Shown in pieces: positions 9,361 to 17,037 of a stretch of DNA of 52,862 nucleotides. A program made the position numbers and the translations under genes. The notes below the pieces were generated by a model, which worked only from the letters and a program-made list of their open reading frames with translations, was not told the DNA's origin and made no database searches. How positions within the stretch are numbered: the stretch's first letter is position 1; every line of letters starts with the position of its first letter. The stretch is from Anaerobium acetethylicum (GTDB lineage: Bacteria; Bacillota; Clostridia; Lachnospirales; Lachnospiraceae): NCBI RefSeq assembly GCF_900096945.1, contig NZ_FMKA01000026.1:1-52862 (forward strand). Reading direction: 5' to 3'.

Positions 9361-9936
9361 ATGCTGAAAGTGAAGATAATCGTCAAAAACATTGAATATG
9401 ACAGCATAATCAAAAAGATTCCCGACGGCAGGTGGTACCTGTCCGTATTCAGAAAGGCGATCAAAAAACTCCCCTCTAAAGGAGAAGCGCTGGTCTGGTT
9501 TGTTTCGAAATTCAAGGAGAGGATCATCGTCAAAACAAATGCGTATATCGCCGGGAATCATGTGGCAATTAAAATTCTGGACATGGAATTGCGAAAAGGA
9601 AAGGGGAGGAGATCTGACATGCTGAAATTCGATTTTCTGCTGGAAGAAATTGATTATGAAAATCTGGTGAGCCAGTTGTTAAAGAAGACATTGGCGAACA
9701 TGGAGGAAAAGGATGGAAAATCAGGAGAGCTGGCAAGATACGTGGCCGGTCTGGAGAAGGTGCCCTATCAGATGATTGAGGCAGCATTTGGAACCCTTTC
9801 ACAGGAACAGAAAAACGAGATGGTAACCCGGATTTTTGACATTTATAAGGATGACCTGGTTTCCGCAATCAATAAAATTGCTGCAAAGAATGAAATAAAA
9901 GCAGAACTGGCATCCGTGAATGTCACCGCACTTTAA
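9361..9936 (+). CDS. Hypothetical protein with two similar halves
   Basis: I do not recognise this 191-residue soluble protein. Two segments start alike: MLKVKIIVKNIEYDSIIKKI at residue 1 and MLKFDFLLEEIDYENLVSQL at residue 87. The second Met (base 9619) has a strong GGGGAGGAG site nine bases before it, inside the reading frame, so a separate C-terminal product of about 105 residues may also be made. The C-terminal half is helical (TLSQEQKNEMVTRIF). I start at 9361; an in-frame ATG at 9298 would overlap the SdpI-like gene and has no clear ribosome binding site. Confidence 0.6.
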   Translation: MLKVKIIVKNIEYDSIIKKIPDGRWYLSVFRKAIKKLPSKGEALVWFVSKFKERIIVKTNAYIAGNHVAIKILDMELRKGKGRRSDMLKFDFLLEEIDYENLVSQLLKKTLANMEEKDGKSGELARYVAGLEKVPYQMIEAAFGTLSQEQKNEMVTRIFDIYKDDLVSAINKIAAKNEIKAELASVNVTAL

Positions 9937-10008
9937 ATCCAACAGCCATTATGTTACAGTAGAGACAGCACAGCAATTACTAGTTATTGGGAGGAAGAAT
10001 ATTCAAAA

Positions 10009-12348
10009 ATGAAATGTTTAGTATTGGCCGGCGGTAAGGGTGACCGCATATGGCCGTTGTCGAGAAAGAATTACCCCAAGCAGTTTATACAGATACAGAA
10101 GAACCACTCCGTTTTTCAGGAGACCATTGCCCGGAATATTCCTTTTTGTGATGAGTTTATCATAGTGACAAACAGGGATTATGAATTCATTGTGGAAAAT
10201 CAGATGCAGGTGTTTCAGGGGATCACCTACAGATGCATATTTGAGGAAATCGGAAGGAAGACGGCGGCGGCCATTGTGCTGGCATGCCTGCAGTTTCCTT
10301 TGTCAGAACTTGTTTTTGTCACTGCCGCGGACCAGATTGTGGAGGGTGACACCTACAAGGACCATATCCTCAATGGAAAAAAACAGGCAGAGAACGGATA
10401 TCTCTGCACATTCGGCATGCAGATCACGGAGCCGGAAACCAGATTCGGATATATCCACCACAAAGAGGACAGGGTGCTGGCATTTGTGGAAAAACCGGAC
10501 AGGGAGACAGCAGCCGGATTTGCGCTGCGGGACGATTATCTGATTAACAGCGGAATGTTCCTGTTCCGGATTGGAAATTTCCTGAATGAAGTACGGGCAT
10601 ATGCGCCGGAGCTTTATGAAGCCTGCAAAGAGGTATATAAGAACAGGAAGATCAGGAAAGGGCACAGCTTCTTTGACAGGGAGCAGCTTCTGTGCATTCC
10701 GGCCATTGCCATCGAGAAGGCGGTTTTTGAAAAGACCAGGATAGCGAAAGTGCTCCAGAGCGATTTTTACTGGAAGGACATAGACAGGCTTGAAGACCTG
10801 ACGTCCACGGAAATCAGGACCGGAACCCCCGGCCTCCAGGTTGCCTCGGGCTGCACGAACACGACCATTGTGAATCAGTGCAGCAGGAGGGCAGTGGTAG
10901 CCAACGGTCTGGAAGACGTTTTCATCGTCAATACAAAGGACGCCGTATATGTGGGAAAAAACGGACACTCCGGCAACCTGAAGAAAATCCTGCAGGAAAA
11001 TCCGAAGCTCCAGCCTTTTTTTGAAAAAGGGCGCATCACATACAGGCCGTGGGGAAAGTATGAACTCCTGATCGATGAGCCGAATTACCGGGTGAAAAAG
11101 GTGATCATCAATCCCGGGAACACAATCTACAACCACAAGCATCTGTACCGCAGCGAACACTGGTCAATCGTCCAGGGAACCGCAAGGATCACCATGAATG
11201 ACATTACCGCAGAGTATTTCGCCAGGGACAATGTGGATGTGGGAGCGGATATCTACCATCAGGTTTCCAATATCGGCCTGGATCCCCTGATCATTATCGA
11301 GGTGGCCACAGGCGAACATGTCAGCGAAGAAGATATGGTCTCCATCCAGACGCCGGACCTGACAGAATCGGAACTTGGGTTCAAAGCTCCGCCTTTCGTA
11401 AAGCTGTCTCCTGCATTCAAGGATTATCTTTGGGGAGGGACGAAGCTCAGGGATGCCTTTGACAAAAACTGCGACTACGATATTATAGCAGAAAGCTGGG
11501 AGCTGTCGGCCCATCCGGCAGGACAGAGCATCGTCGAAAGCGGCCGCCACAAAGGCATGCTGTTCGGAGACTACCTGGACACGATCGGCAAGGAATATCT
11601 GGGCTGGAAATGCAAGCCGATGGCAAGCTTCCCGGTACTCGTCAAATTCATCGATGCGAAAGACGACCTGTCCATACAGGTCCATCCTGATGACGACTAT
11701 GCACTGGAGGTCGAGAACGAATATGGCAAGAGCGAAATGTGGTATGTCGTGGAAAGCGAAGAGGGAGCCGGCATCTACTGCGGATTCAACAGAGACATCA
11801 CAAAAGAAGAGGCAAGGGAACGGATCAGGAACAACACGTTCATCGAAGTCCTGAACTGGATCCCTACAAAAAAGGGTGACGTATTCTTCATTCCGGCGGG
11901 CACGGTCCATGCCATCGGCAGAGGCAACCTGATCTGCGAGATCCAGCAGAGCTCCAACAGCACCTACAGGCTCTATGACTATGACAGAAGGGACAAGTTC
12001 GGGAATGCGAGGGAGCTGCATCTGAAAAAAGCACTGGATGTCCTGACGTACGAGAAATATGAAATCCAGGAATTCGAAGACAGCATTGTCGATACGCCCG
12101 CATACACATCCAGGATACTCAGCCAGTGCAAGTATTTTGAGTGCATGAGCTACAAGATCAAAGAAGGAATGGAAATAGAAATAAAAGAAGATTCCTTTAT
12201 GTCCATCGTCTGCGTTGACGGGTCGGGATATCTTTGTGAAAATCAGGTAAGGACGGAATTCAAGACTGGAGACAGCATATTTGTAACTATGGGAAACAGG
12301 GTCCTGACTGTGACGGGAAAATGCGAGATTATCATTACCCATATTTGA
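10009..12348 (+). CDS. Mannose-1-P guanylyltransferase fused to mannose-6-P isomerase
   Basis: A 779-residue cytoplasmic enzyme of GDP-mannose supply. Residues 1-270 are a nucleotidyltransferase domain with LAGGKGDRIWPLSRKNYPKQ, close to the ManC signature. Residues 345-445 are the ManC-type cupin, with RPWGKYELL and NHKHLYRSEHW. Residues 460-779 are a complete class I phosphomannose isomerase of the Bacillus ManA type. Its zinc ligands are recognisable in IQVHPDD (Gln, His), SEMWYV (Glu) and GTVHAIG (His). The protein should therefore make both Man-6-P from Fru-6-P and GDP-Man from Man-1-P; the phosphomannomutase step must come from elsewhere. A GGGAGGAAG site precedes the start. A large palindromic element follows the stop directly. 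Confidence 0.88.
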   Translation: MKCLVLAGGKGDRIWPLSRKNYPKQFIQIQKNHSVFQETIARNIPFCDEFIIVTNRDYEFIVENQMQVFQGITYRCIFEEIGRKTAAAIVLACLQFPLSELVFVTAADQIVEGDTYKDHILNGKKQAENGYLCTFGMQITEPETRFGYIHHKEDRVLAFVEKPDRETAAGFALRDDYLINSGMFLFRIGNFLNEVRAYAPELYEACKEVYKNRKIRKGHSFFDREQLLCIPAIAIEKAVFEKTRIAKVLQSDFYWKDIDRLEDLTSTEIRTGTPGLQVASGCTNTTIVNQCSRRAVVANGLEDVFIVNTKDAVYVGKNGHSGNLKKILQENPKLQPFFEKGRITYRPWGKYELLIDEPNYRVKKVIINPGNTIYNHKHLYRSEHWSIVQGTARITMNDITAEYFARDNVDVGADIYHQVSNIGLDPLIIIEVATGEHVSEEDMVSIQTPDLTESELGFKAPPFVKLSPAFKDYLWGGTKLRDAFDKNCDYDIIAESWELSAHPAGQSIVESGRHKGMLFGDYLDTIGKEYLGWKCKPMASFPVLVKFIDAKDDLSIQVHPDDDYALEVENEYGKSEMWYVVESEEGAGIYCGFNRDITKEEARERIRNNTFIEVLNWIPTKKGDVFFIPAGTVHAIGRGNLICEIQQSSNSTYRLYDYDRRDKFGNARELHLKKALDVLTYEKYEIQEFEDSIVDTPAYTSRILSQCKYFECMSYKIKEGMEIEIKEDSFMSIVCVDGSGYLCENQVRTEFKTGDSIFVTMGNRVLTVTGKCEIIITHI

Positions 12349-12351
12349 GTG

Positions 12352-12985
12352 GAGTGTCAAAAGCCTATTTATATAATAGTAGTCGTCAATTTGCACAGTT
12401 TTCGACAATGAGGACGTGATGCAAAACATGTTCATTCGCAGCGCGCTCTCGCTTAGATGAAGACGTAGCGGTACGTAAGGCCGCAAAATACGCGGCCCAA
12501 GTGCCGACGTCTTCATAAAGCTGCTCATTGAATCATGTTTTGCATCACTGCGTGTTGGATGGCGAATATGCAAATTGACGAAGCCGGACGTTACAGGAGG
12601 ACGTGATGCAAAACATGTTCATTCGCAGCGCGCTCTCGCTTAGATGAAGACGTAGCGGTACGTAAGGCCGCAAAATACGCGGCCCAAGTGCCGACGTCTT
12701 CATAAAGCTGCTCATTGAATCATGTTTTGCATCACTGCGTGTTGGATGGCGAATATGCAAATTGACGAAGCCGGACGTTACAGGAGGACGTGATGCAAAA
12801 CATGTTCATTCGCAGCGCGCTCTCGCTTAGATGAAGACGTAGCGGTACGTAAGGCCGCAAAATACGCGGCCCAAGTGCCGACGTCTTCATAAAGCTGCTC
12901 ATTGAATCATGTTTTGCATCACTGCGTGTTGGATGGCGAATGTGAAAATTGACGAAGCCGGACGTTATAAGAGGGCTTTTGAAAT
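12352..12985. mobile_element. MITE-like palindromic element with tripled core
   Basis: The ends are an imperfect inverted repeat: TGTCAAAAGCCTATTTATA on the left, and a right end that reads TTTCAAAAGCCCTCTTATA inward. A second pair, CGTCAATTTGCA and its complement TGCAAATTGACG, lies further in. The core between them is present three times in tandem. A partial copy with the same left end and left flank lies at 25303-25441. It begins a few bases after the manC-manA stop codon. No transposase is present. Confidence 0.75.
12410..12970. repeat. Three tandem 187-bp units, each a long hairpin
   Basis: Units start at 12410, 12597 and 12784, an exact period of 187. They are nearly identical; the third differs near its end. 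Each unit has a 15-base arm GTGATGCAAAACATG pairing with CATGTTTTGCATCAC, then ATGAAGACGT with ACGTCTTCAT, CGGTAC with GTGCCG, and GGCCGC with GCGGCC at the tip. One unit can therefore fold into a hairpin of about 130 nucleotides. The 187-base period is not a multiple of three, which argues against a repeated protein domain. Confidence 0.9.
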
Positions 12986-13092
12986 GCTGGTCATAATTGG
13001 AAAAAAATCCAAATAAACATCCAAATAAACCTCCGGTTAACACGACCTTTGGTTAAAAACAACTCCGCCTACAACTCCGCCTAAAAAAACAC

Positions 13093-13123
13093 TTGACCTA
13101 AAGTTAACTTTAACAAGTATAAT
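13093..13123 (+). promoter_or_regulatory. MerR-type promoter with 19-bp spacer
   Basis: TTGACC and TATAAT are separated by 19 bases, two more than normal. The spacer carries a dyad AAAGTTAACTTT centred on GTTAAC. A long spacer with an internal dyad is the mark of MerR-family activated promoters (SoxR, AdhR, CueR type). It points to the DUF362 ferredoxin gene starting at 13253. No merR-like gene is in the window. Confidence 0.65.
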
Positions 13124-13252
13124 GTTTTGGCAATGTGCGTTTCTTTGATTTTTATTTCTGAGAAGAAGCGCTGCAAATGAAAAACCTGCTGCTGTAAGTA
13201 CGGCTAAGAGTGGTTCGGACAACATGATTTATGAATGACAGGGAGGAAGACA

Positions 13253-14374
13253 ATGGAAAAATCAAATGTATATTTTTCGGATTTTCGCGTAGGACCGGGA
13301 TCGAATTTATTAATCAAGCTGCAGAAATTATGCAAGGCTGCAGGAATCCAGGATATTGACATGGATGGGAAGTTCGTGGCGATAAAAATGCATTTTGGGG
13401 AGCTTGGAAATTTAGCTTTTATAAGGCCGAATTATATAAAAGCGATTGCAGATATGGTGAAGGAACAGGGGGGGATGCCGTTCCTGACAGACTGCAATAC
13501 CCTCTATCCGGGAAGCAGGAAGAATGCCCTGGAGCACCTGGATTGTGCAAATCTCAATGGGTTCAATACGATTACGACAGGCTGCCAGATTATTATCGGG
13601 GACGGCCTGCGTGGAACAGATGATATCAGCGTACCGGTCGCAAATGGCGAATATGTCAAGGAAGCGATGATCGGACGCGCAGTCATGGACGCAGACGTGT
13701 TTATCAGTGTCAGCCATTTTAAGGGCCACGAGATGACGGGATTCGGCGGCGCAATCAAGAATATCGGCATGGGCTGCGGAAGCAGGGCAGGAAAGATGGA
13801 CCAGCATTCTTCAGGAAAGCCTCTGGTCGATCCGGAGCTGTGCCGCGGCTGCAGACGATGTGCAAGGGAATGCGGATCCGATGCGATCCTGTTCCAGAAT
13901 AACAAAGCGATCATCGACCAGGAGCTCTGCAAAGGATGCGGACGCTGCATCGGCGCATGCGCCTTTGATGCCATTGGTGTACCACAGTGGGATGCCGGAG
14001 AAGTGCTGGGCAGGAAAATGGCGGAATATACCCAGGCCGTATGTGCCGGACGCCCCTGCTTTCATATCAGCCTGGCCATGGATATCTCGCCTAACTGCGA
14101 CTGCCATGGAGAAAATGACGCTCCAATCCTGCCTGACGTAGGGATGTTTGCCTCATTTGATCCGGTCGCACTAGACCAGGCCTGCGTGGACGCATGCCAG
14201 AGGCAGGCTCCGATGCCGAACAGCCAGCTGGCTGATAATCTGGCACAGGCAGGCTGGCACTGCCACCATGACCATTTTAAGGACAGCAACCCGAACGTAA
14301 GGTGGAAAGAGACCCTGGAGCATGCCGAAAAGATCGGCGTCGGAACCCGGGAGTATGAGCTGGTAGTGGTTTAG
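13253..14374 (+). CDS. DUF362-family 2x[4Fe-4S] ferredoxin protein
   Basis: A 373-residue cytoplasmic iron-sulfur protein. The first 190 residues are the DUF362 domain, with KMHFGELGN, SHFKGHEMTGFGGAIKN and MGCGSRAGKM. Two ferredoxin motifs follow: CRGCRRCARECG and CKGCGRCIGACA, enough for two [4Fe-4S] clusters. A further stretch with CDCHGEND ends the protein. The reaction is not known for this family. I start at 13253, because GGGAGGAAG lies just before it and inside the longer frame that begins at 13235. The MerR-type promoter at 13093 implies induction by a small molecule or redox/metal signal. A bidirectional terminator follows. Confidence 0.85.
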   Translation: MEKSNVYFSDFRVGPGSNLLIKLQKLCKAAGIQDIDMDGKFVAIKMHFGELGNLAFIRPNYIKAIADMVKEQGGMPFLTDCNTLYPGSRKNALEHLDCANLNGFNTITTGCQIIIGDGLRGTDDISVPVANGEYVKEAMIGRAVMDADVFISVSHFKGHEMTGFGGAIKNIGMGCGSRAGKMDQHSSGKPLVDPELCRGCRRCARECGSDAILFQNNKAIIDQELCKGCGRCIGACAFDAIGVPQWDAGEVLGRKMAEYTQAVCAGRPCFHISLAMDISPNCDCHGENDAPILPDVGMFASFDPVALDQACVDACQRQAPMPNSQLADNLAQAGWHCHHDHFKDSNPNVRWKETLEHAEKIGVGTREYELVVV

Positions 14375-14474
14375 GACAGTTTCGGGCTGGAATGATTAAG
14401 ACCGCCAGGATCAAGACCGCCAGGATCGGATAAAGCAGCCCAAATTATGTTGTGGATTTAAAACAGTAAATAGG

Positions 14475-14513
14475 AAAAGCCTGTGTTGAATAAAAAAATC
14501 AACACAGGCTTTT
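14475..14513. terminator. Bidirectional terminator
   Basis: AAAAGCCTGTGTTGA pairs with TCAACACAGGCTTTT across a short A-rich loop. It separates the convergent DUF362 and TRIC genes and can serve both. Confidence 0.85.
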
Positions 14514-14519
14514 CACGTA

Positions 14520-15128
14520 CTACCGGTTTTCCACTTTCTTCAGGTGGATATTCTTCCTCATGCAGAATATCCGGATCAGCAGGGTAATGGCGAAACATCC
14601 GTATAATGCCGCATCATTTCCTATGGTCTCGTTCAGTATGATGAACAGGACAGCTCCGAAAACGGAGGCTACGGCATAAATCTCTTTTCGGAATACATAG
14701 GGGATTTCCTGGGCGCATATATCCCTGAGCACGCCGCCCCCGGTTCCAGTGAGAACCGCCAGGGTGATGATGACGAAGGGTTCGGAGTGTCCGTTTTTCA
14801 CCGCAACTTCGGCCCCGATAGCGGTGAAGGCACCGAGCCCGAAAGCATCAAATAACGGCAGGACCCTGGACAGGTGGTGGATCCTCTTGTAGAAAAGGAT
14901 GACAAAAAGGGCGGCCAGGATGCTGATGACCGCATAGACCGGGTTGTCCAGGGAGGCCGGAAGCCTCCTGTTGATCAGGGTGTCTCTGACGATGCCTCCC
15001 CCCACCGCGGTGATGAATGCAAAAATAATGATTCCATAATAGTCCAGTTCTTTTTGAATCGCAGTCAGTGCCCCTGACATGGCAAAAGCGACCGTGCCGA
15101 TGATTTCAACAACCGAAATGAATTCCAT
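14520..15128 (-). CDS. TRIC-family cation channel (UPF0126, YicG/YadS type)
   Basis: A 202-residue integral membrane protein with about seven hydrophobic segments, formed from two similar halves. Each half carries the glycine-rich signature: AVGGGIVRDTLINRRLP near residue 41 and GTGGGVLRDICAQEIP near residue 127. This doubled GGGxxRD pattern defines the bacterial TRIC-like potassium/cation channels (trimeric). The gene appears to stand alone and reads away from the abgB-like gene behind it. Only the family assignment is sure; the transported ion in this organism is inferred. Confidence 0.85.
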   Translation of the reverse strand: MEFISVVEIIGTVAFAMSGALTAIQKELDYYGIIIFAFITAVGGGIVRDTLINRRLPASLDNPVYAVISILAALFVILFYKRIHHLSRVLPLFDAFGLGAFTAIGAEVAVKNGHSEPFVIITLAVLTGTGGGVLRDICAQEIPYVFRKEIYAVASVFGAVLFIILNETIGNDAALYGCFAITLLIRIFCMRKNIHLKKVENR

Positions 15129-15196
15129 TTCATATTACCTTGCATAAACCTGACGGATTATGCGTTTCCTTTCTCTCTTTTCTATTTGATCGGGCA

Positions 15197-15339
15197 GTAA
15201 CTGTTCAGAACCCCTGTCTCGCGAGGTGTTTTTATGCTGATTTTGCATAAAAACCCGAGACATTCGTGCGCCAAATTGCTGATTTTGCAATTTGTGTGCC
15301 TCATATGTGACTATGAAGGACGTAGTCCTGAATAGTTAC
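15197..15339. mobile_element. IS66-like MITE, copy 1, with 8-bp target duplication
   Basis: A 143-bp element bounded by GTAACTGTTCAG and CTGAATAGTTAC. ATCGGGCA flanks it on both sides (15189-15196 and 15340-15347). Ends starting with GTAA plus 8-bp duplications fit the IS66 family as I remember it. Its interior is palindromic (TTTTTATGCTGATTTTGCATAAAA). Its right end supplies the stop codon of the abgB-like gene. Confidence 0.85.
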
Positions 15340-16715
15340 ATCGGGCAGTCATAAGGGTTTCCTTCGGTGCGTTTCCGGTGCTCGGCAGCCGCTGTTTCCA
15401 GGATTTCGGAATCATTTATCACATCATAGAACATGCCGGTCATGATTTTGGCGGCATAGAGCATGCCTTTTTGTCCGAGGGTGCATCCGGAGGCTGAAGC
15501 GGACTGCCAGGTGTGGGCATTTACCCCGACTGGCCAGGCCGCTGTAAAAATGGTGCTGAATGGCATCAGCCAGCTGACGTCTCCGATATCGGAAGACCCG
15601 GTGATGGGATAGCGGCTTGCAGCCTCTTTTGCCACGATTCCGCTGTGGATAAAGGAATCTGCGTCATAAAATCCGATATGTTCCCGTTCTGTCTGTACCT
15701 GTTCCGGAGGCAGGGATTCTGAAAGGGCCCTGGCCAGCGCATTCTCTTCTTCCGTATAGGGGCACATTTCCATCTCTTCAAAATTCTTTCGCGCCAGAGC
15801 GCATAATACGTCGTTTGGAAGCAGCTCGTAGCAGCCCCCGGCAATTTCGTAATCCAGGAACGTATCCGTCATCAGAGCCCCGCCTTTCTGGCAGTTGATG
15901 ACACGTCTGGTGATATCGACCACGTCCTTCCGGTGTGGCGCCCTGACATAATACCAGGATGCCGCTTCCTTTGGCACGATGTTCGGCGCTTCGCCGCCGT
16001 TCGTTATGACATAGTGGATCCTTGCGGAACTGATGACATGCTCGCGCATCACATTGACTCCCATATTGGAAAGTTCCACCGCATCCAGGGCGCTGCGCCC
16101 TTGTTCCGGGGCCTGGCCTGCATGAGCAGTGATTCCCGTGAAATGGAACTTCATATTGTTCATTGCCAGGAAGCCCTGGGAAACCGGAATGTTTGCATTC
16201 CACGGATGGTATGCGAAGGCCATGTCGCAGCCGTCGAAGGCATGATATTTTGCCATCAGCACCTTCCCATCCAGCATTTCTTCCTGGGGACAGCCGTAGA
16301 ACCTGACGGTTCCGGAATGGCCGCTCTCCTCCAGGTATTTTTTCGCTGAAAGCGCGCCTCCGAAGGCACAGGCTCCAATCAGGTTATGCCCGCATCCGTG
16401 CCCTGCCCCCCCATTTTCGACCGGCTTCATCTCCGAATAGCCGCCTTCCTGAGAAAGTCCGGGAAGTGCGTCGTACTCGCCCAACATGGCAACTACTGGA
16501 TGGCCATTTCCATATTCCGCGTAAAAGGCATATTTCAGCTCATCCTGGCCAAATTCGTGTATCGTGAACCCGTTCTTTTTCAGAAGCCTCTTGAACATCG
16601 AGGAAGAGTTCTCCTCTTCCTTTGAAAGTTCAGGATTGTCATACAGATACCGGGAAGCCGCGAATATTTCCTCTGCATGCAGGTCCAGGTACCCGGCTAA
16701 ATCCTGTTTCTTCAT
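15336..16715 (-). CDS. abgB: M20 peptidase, AbgB-like aminobenzoyl-glutamate hydrolase
   Basis: A 459-residue metallohydrolase of the M20 family. Visible metal-site features are GHGCGHNLIG near residue 105, PQEEM near 147, and the dimerisation-domain segment TGITAHAGQAPEQGRSALD. The last is typical of AbgB, the subunit that with AbgA releases p-aminobenzoate and glutamate from folate breakdown products. No abgA or abgT is nearby, so it may act on another N-acyl amino acid. The stop codon lies within the inserted MITE; before insertion the frame would have ended IK* instead of M*. A GGAG site precedes the start. Confidence 0.82.
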   Translation of the reverse strand: MKKQDLAGYLDLHAEEIFAASRYLYDNPELSKEEENSSSMFKRLLKKNGFTIHEFGQDELKYAFYAEYGNGHPVVAMLGEYDALPGLSQEGGYSEMKPVENGGAGHGCGHNLIGACAFGGALSAKKYLEESGHSGTVRFYGCPQEEMLDGKVLMAKYHAFDGCDMAFAYHPWNANIPVSQGFLAMNNMKFHFTGITAHAGQAPEQGRSALDAVELSNMGVNVMREHVISSARIHYVITNGGEAPNIVPKEAASWYYVRAPHRKDVVDITRRVINCQKGGALMTDTFLDYEIAGGCYELLPNDVLCALARKNFEEMEMCPYTEEENALARALSESLPPEQVQTEREHIGFYDADSFIHSGIVAKEAASRYPITGSSDIGDVSWLMPFSTIFTAAWPVGVNAHTWQSASASGCTLGQKGMLYAAKIMTGMFYDVINDSEILETAAAEHRKRTEGNPYDCPM

Positions 16716-17037
16716 ATCAGAATTCTCCTTTACTTGCCGGCTTTATAAAAAGCCCGTTTTCTCCCTTGCTATGCAATTATGCAAAGGTATTTTCTAAATA
16801 ATAACACAAGGATGGCAGCAAAGTAAAACAGGGTATTATGTGCTTGTAGAAATTTCAGCGCGTATAACGGTTCAGCGCGAGATCATGTATTTGATCTCGC
16901 GCTTATTTTTTTTGCCTGAAATTTTATAATAAAATGAAATGAGGAAGTAAAGTAGGGGGGGTCATTTGCGGTAGAAGCCCTGGTTGCGCAGCCGATAGCA
17001 AGAATGGTGATGCTGAAGCTCCATCAGAGAATTGATG
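16716..17037. other. Intergenic region with an orphan terminator hairpin
   Basis: No protein gene is evident. The only clear element is a plus-strand terminator-like hairpin at 16875-16913, although no plus-strand gene ends here. The rest carries the leader of the abgB-like gene and the 3' region of the LysM lipoprotein gene. Confidence 0.5.
16875..16913 (+). terminator. Orphan intrinsic terminator
   Basis: GCGCGAGATC pairs with GATCTCGCGC and is followed by TTATTTTTTTT on the plus strand. Both flanking genes are on the minus strand, so it would end a short plus-strand transcript that has not been identified. Confidence 0.7.

Noticed and set aside
8952-9936. Toxin-immunity operon (Sdp-like)
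   Set aside because: The SdpI-like protein is clear, but no sdpC-like toxin or processing genes are nearby, and the next gene is an unrelated unknown.
12410-12970. CRISPR array or retron
   Set aside because: Units are 187 bp and nearly identical with no variable spacers, and there is no cas gene or reverse transcriptase in the window.
12410-13043. A repeated open frame on the minus strand within each 187-bp unit
   Set aside because: It appears in each unit only because the DNA is repeated. The period is not a multiple of three, there is no ribosome binding site, and the sequence is explained by the hairpin.
13037-13225. Minus-strand open frame with a hydrophobic start, upstream of the DUF362 gene
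   Set aside because: It overlaps the MerR-type promoter region, has no ribosome binding site and is not clearly like any transporter.
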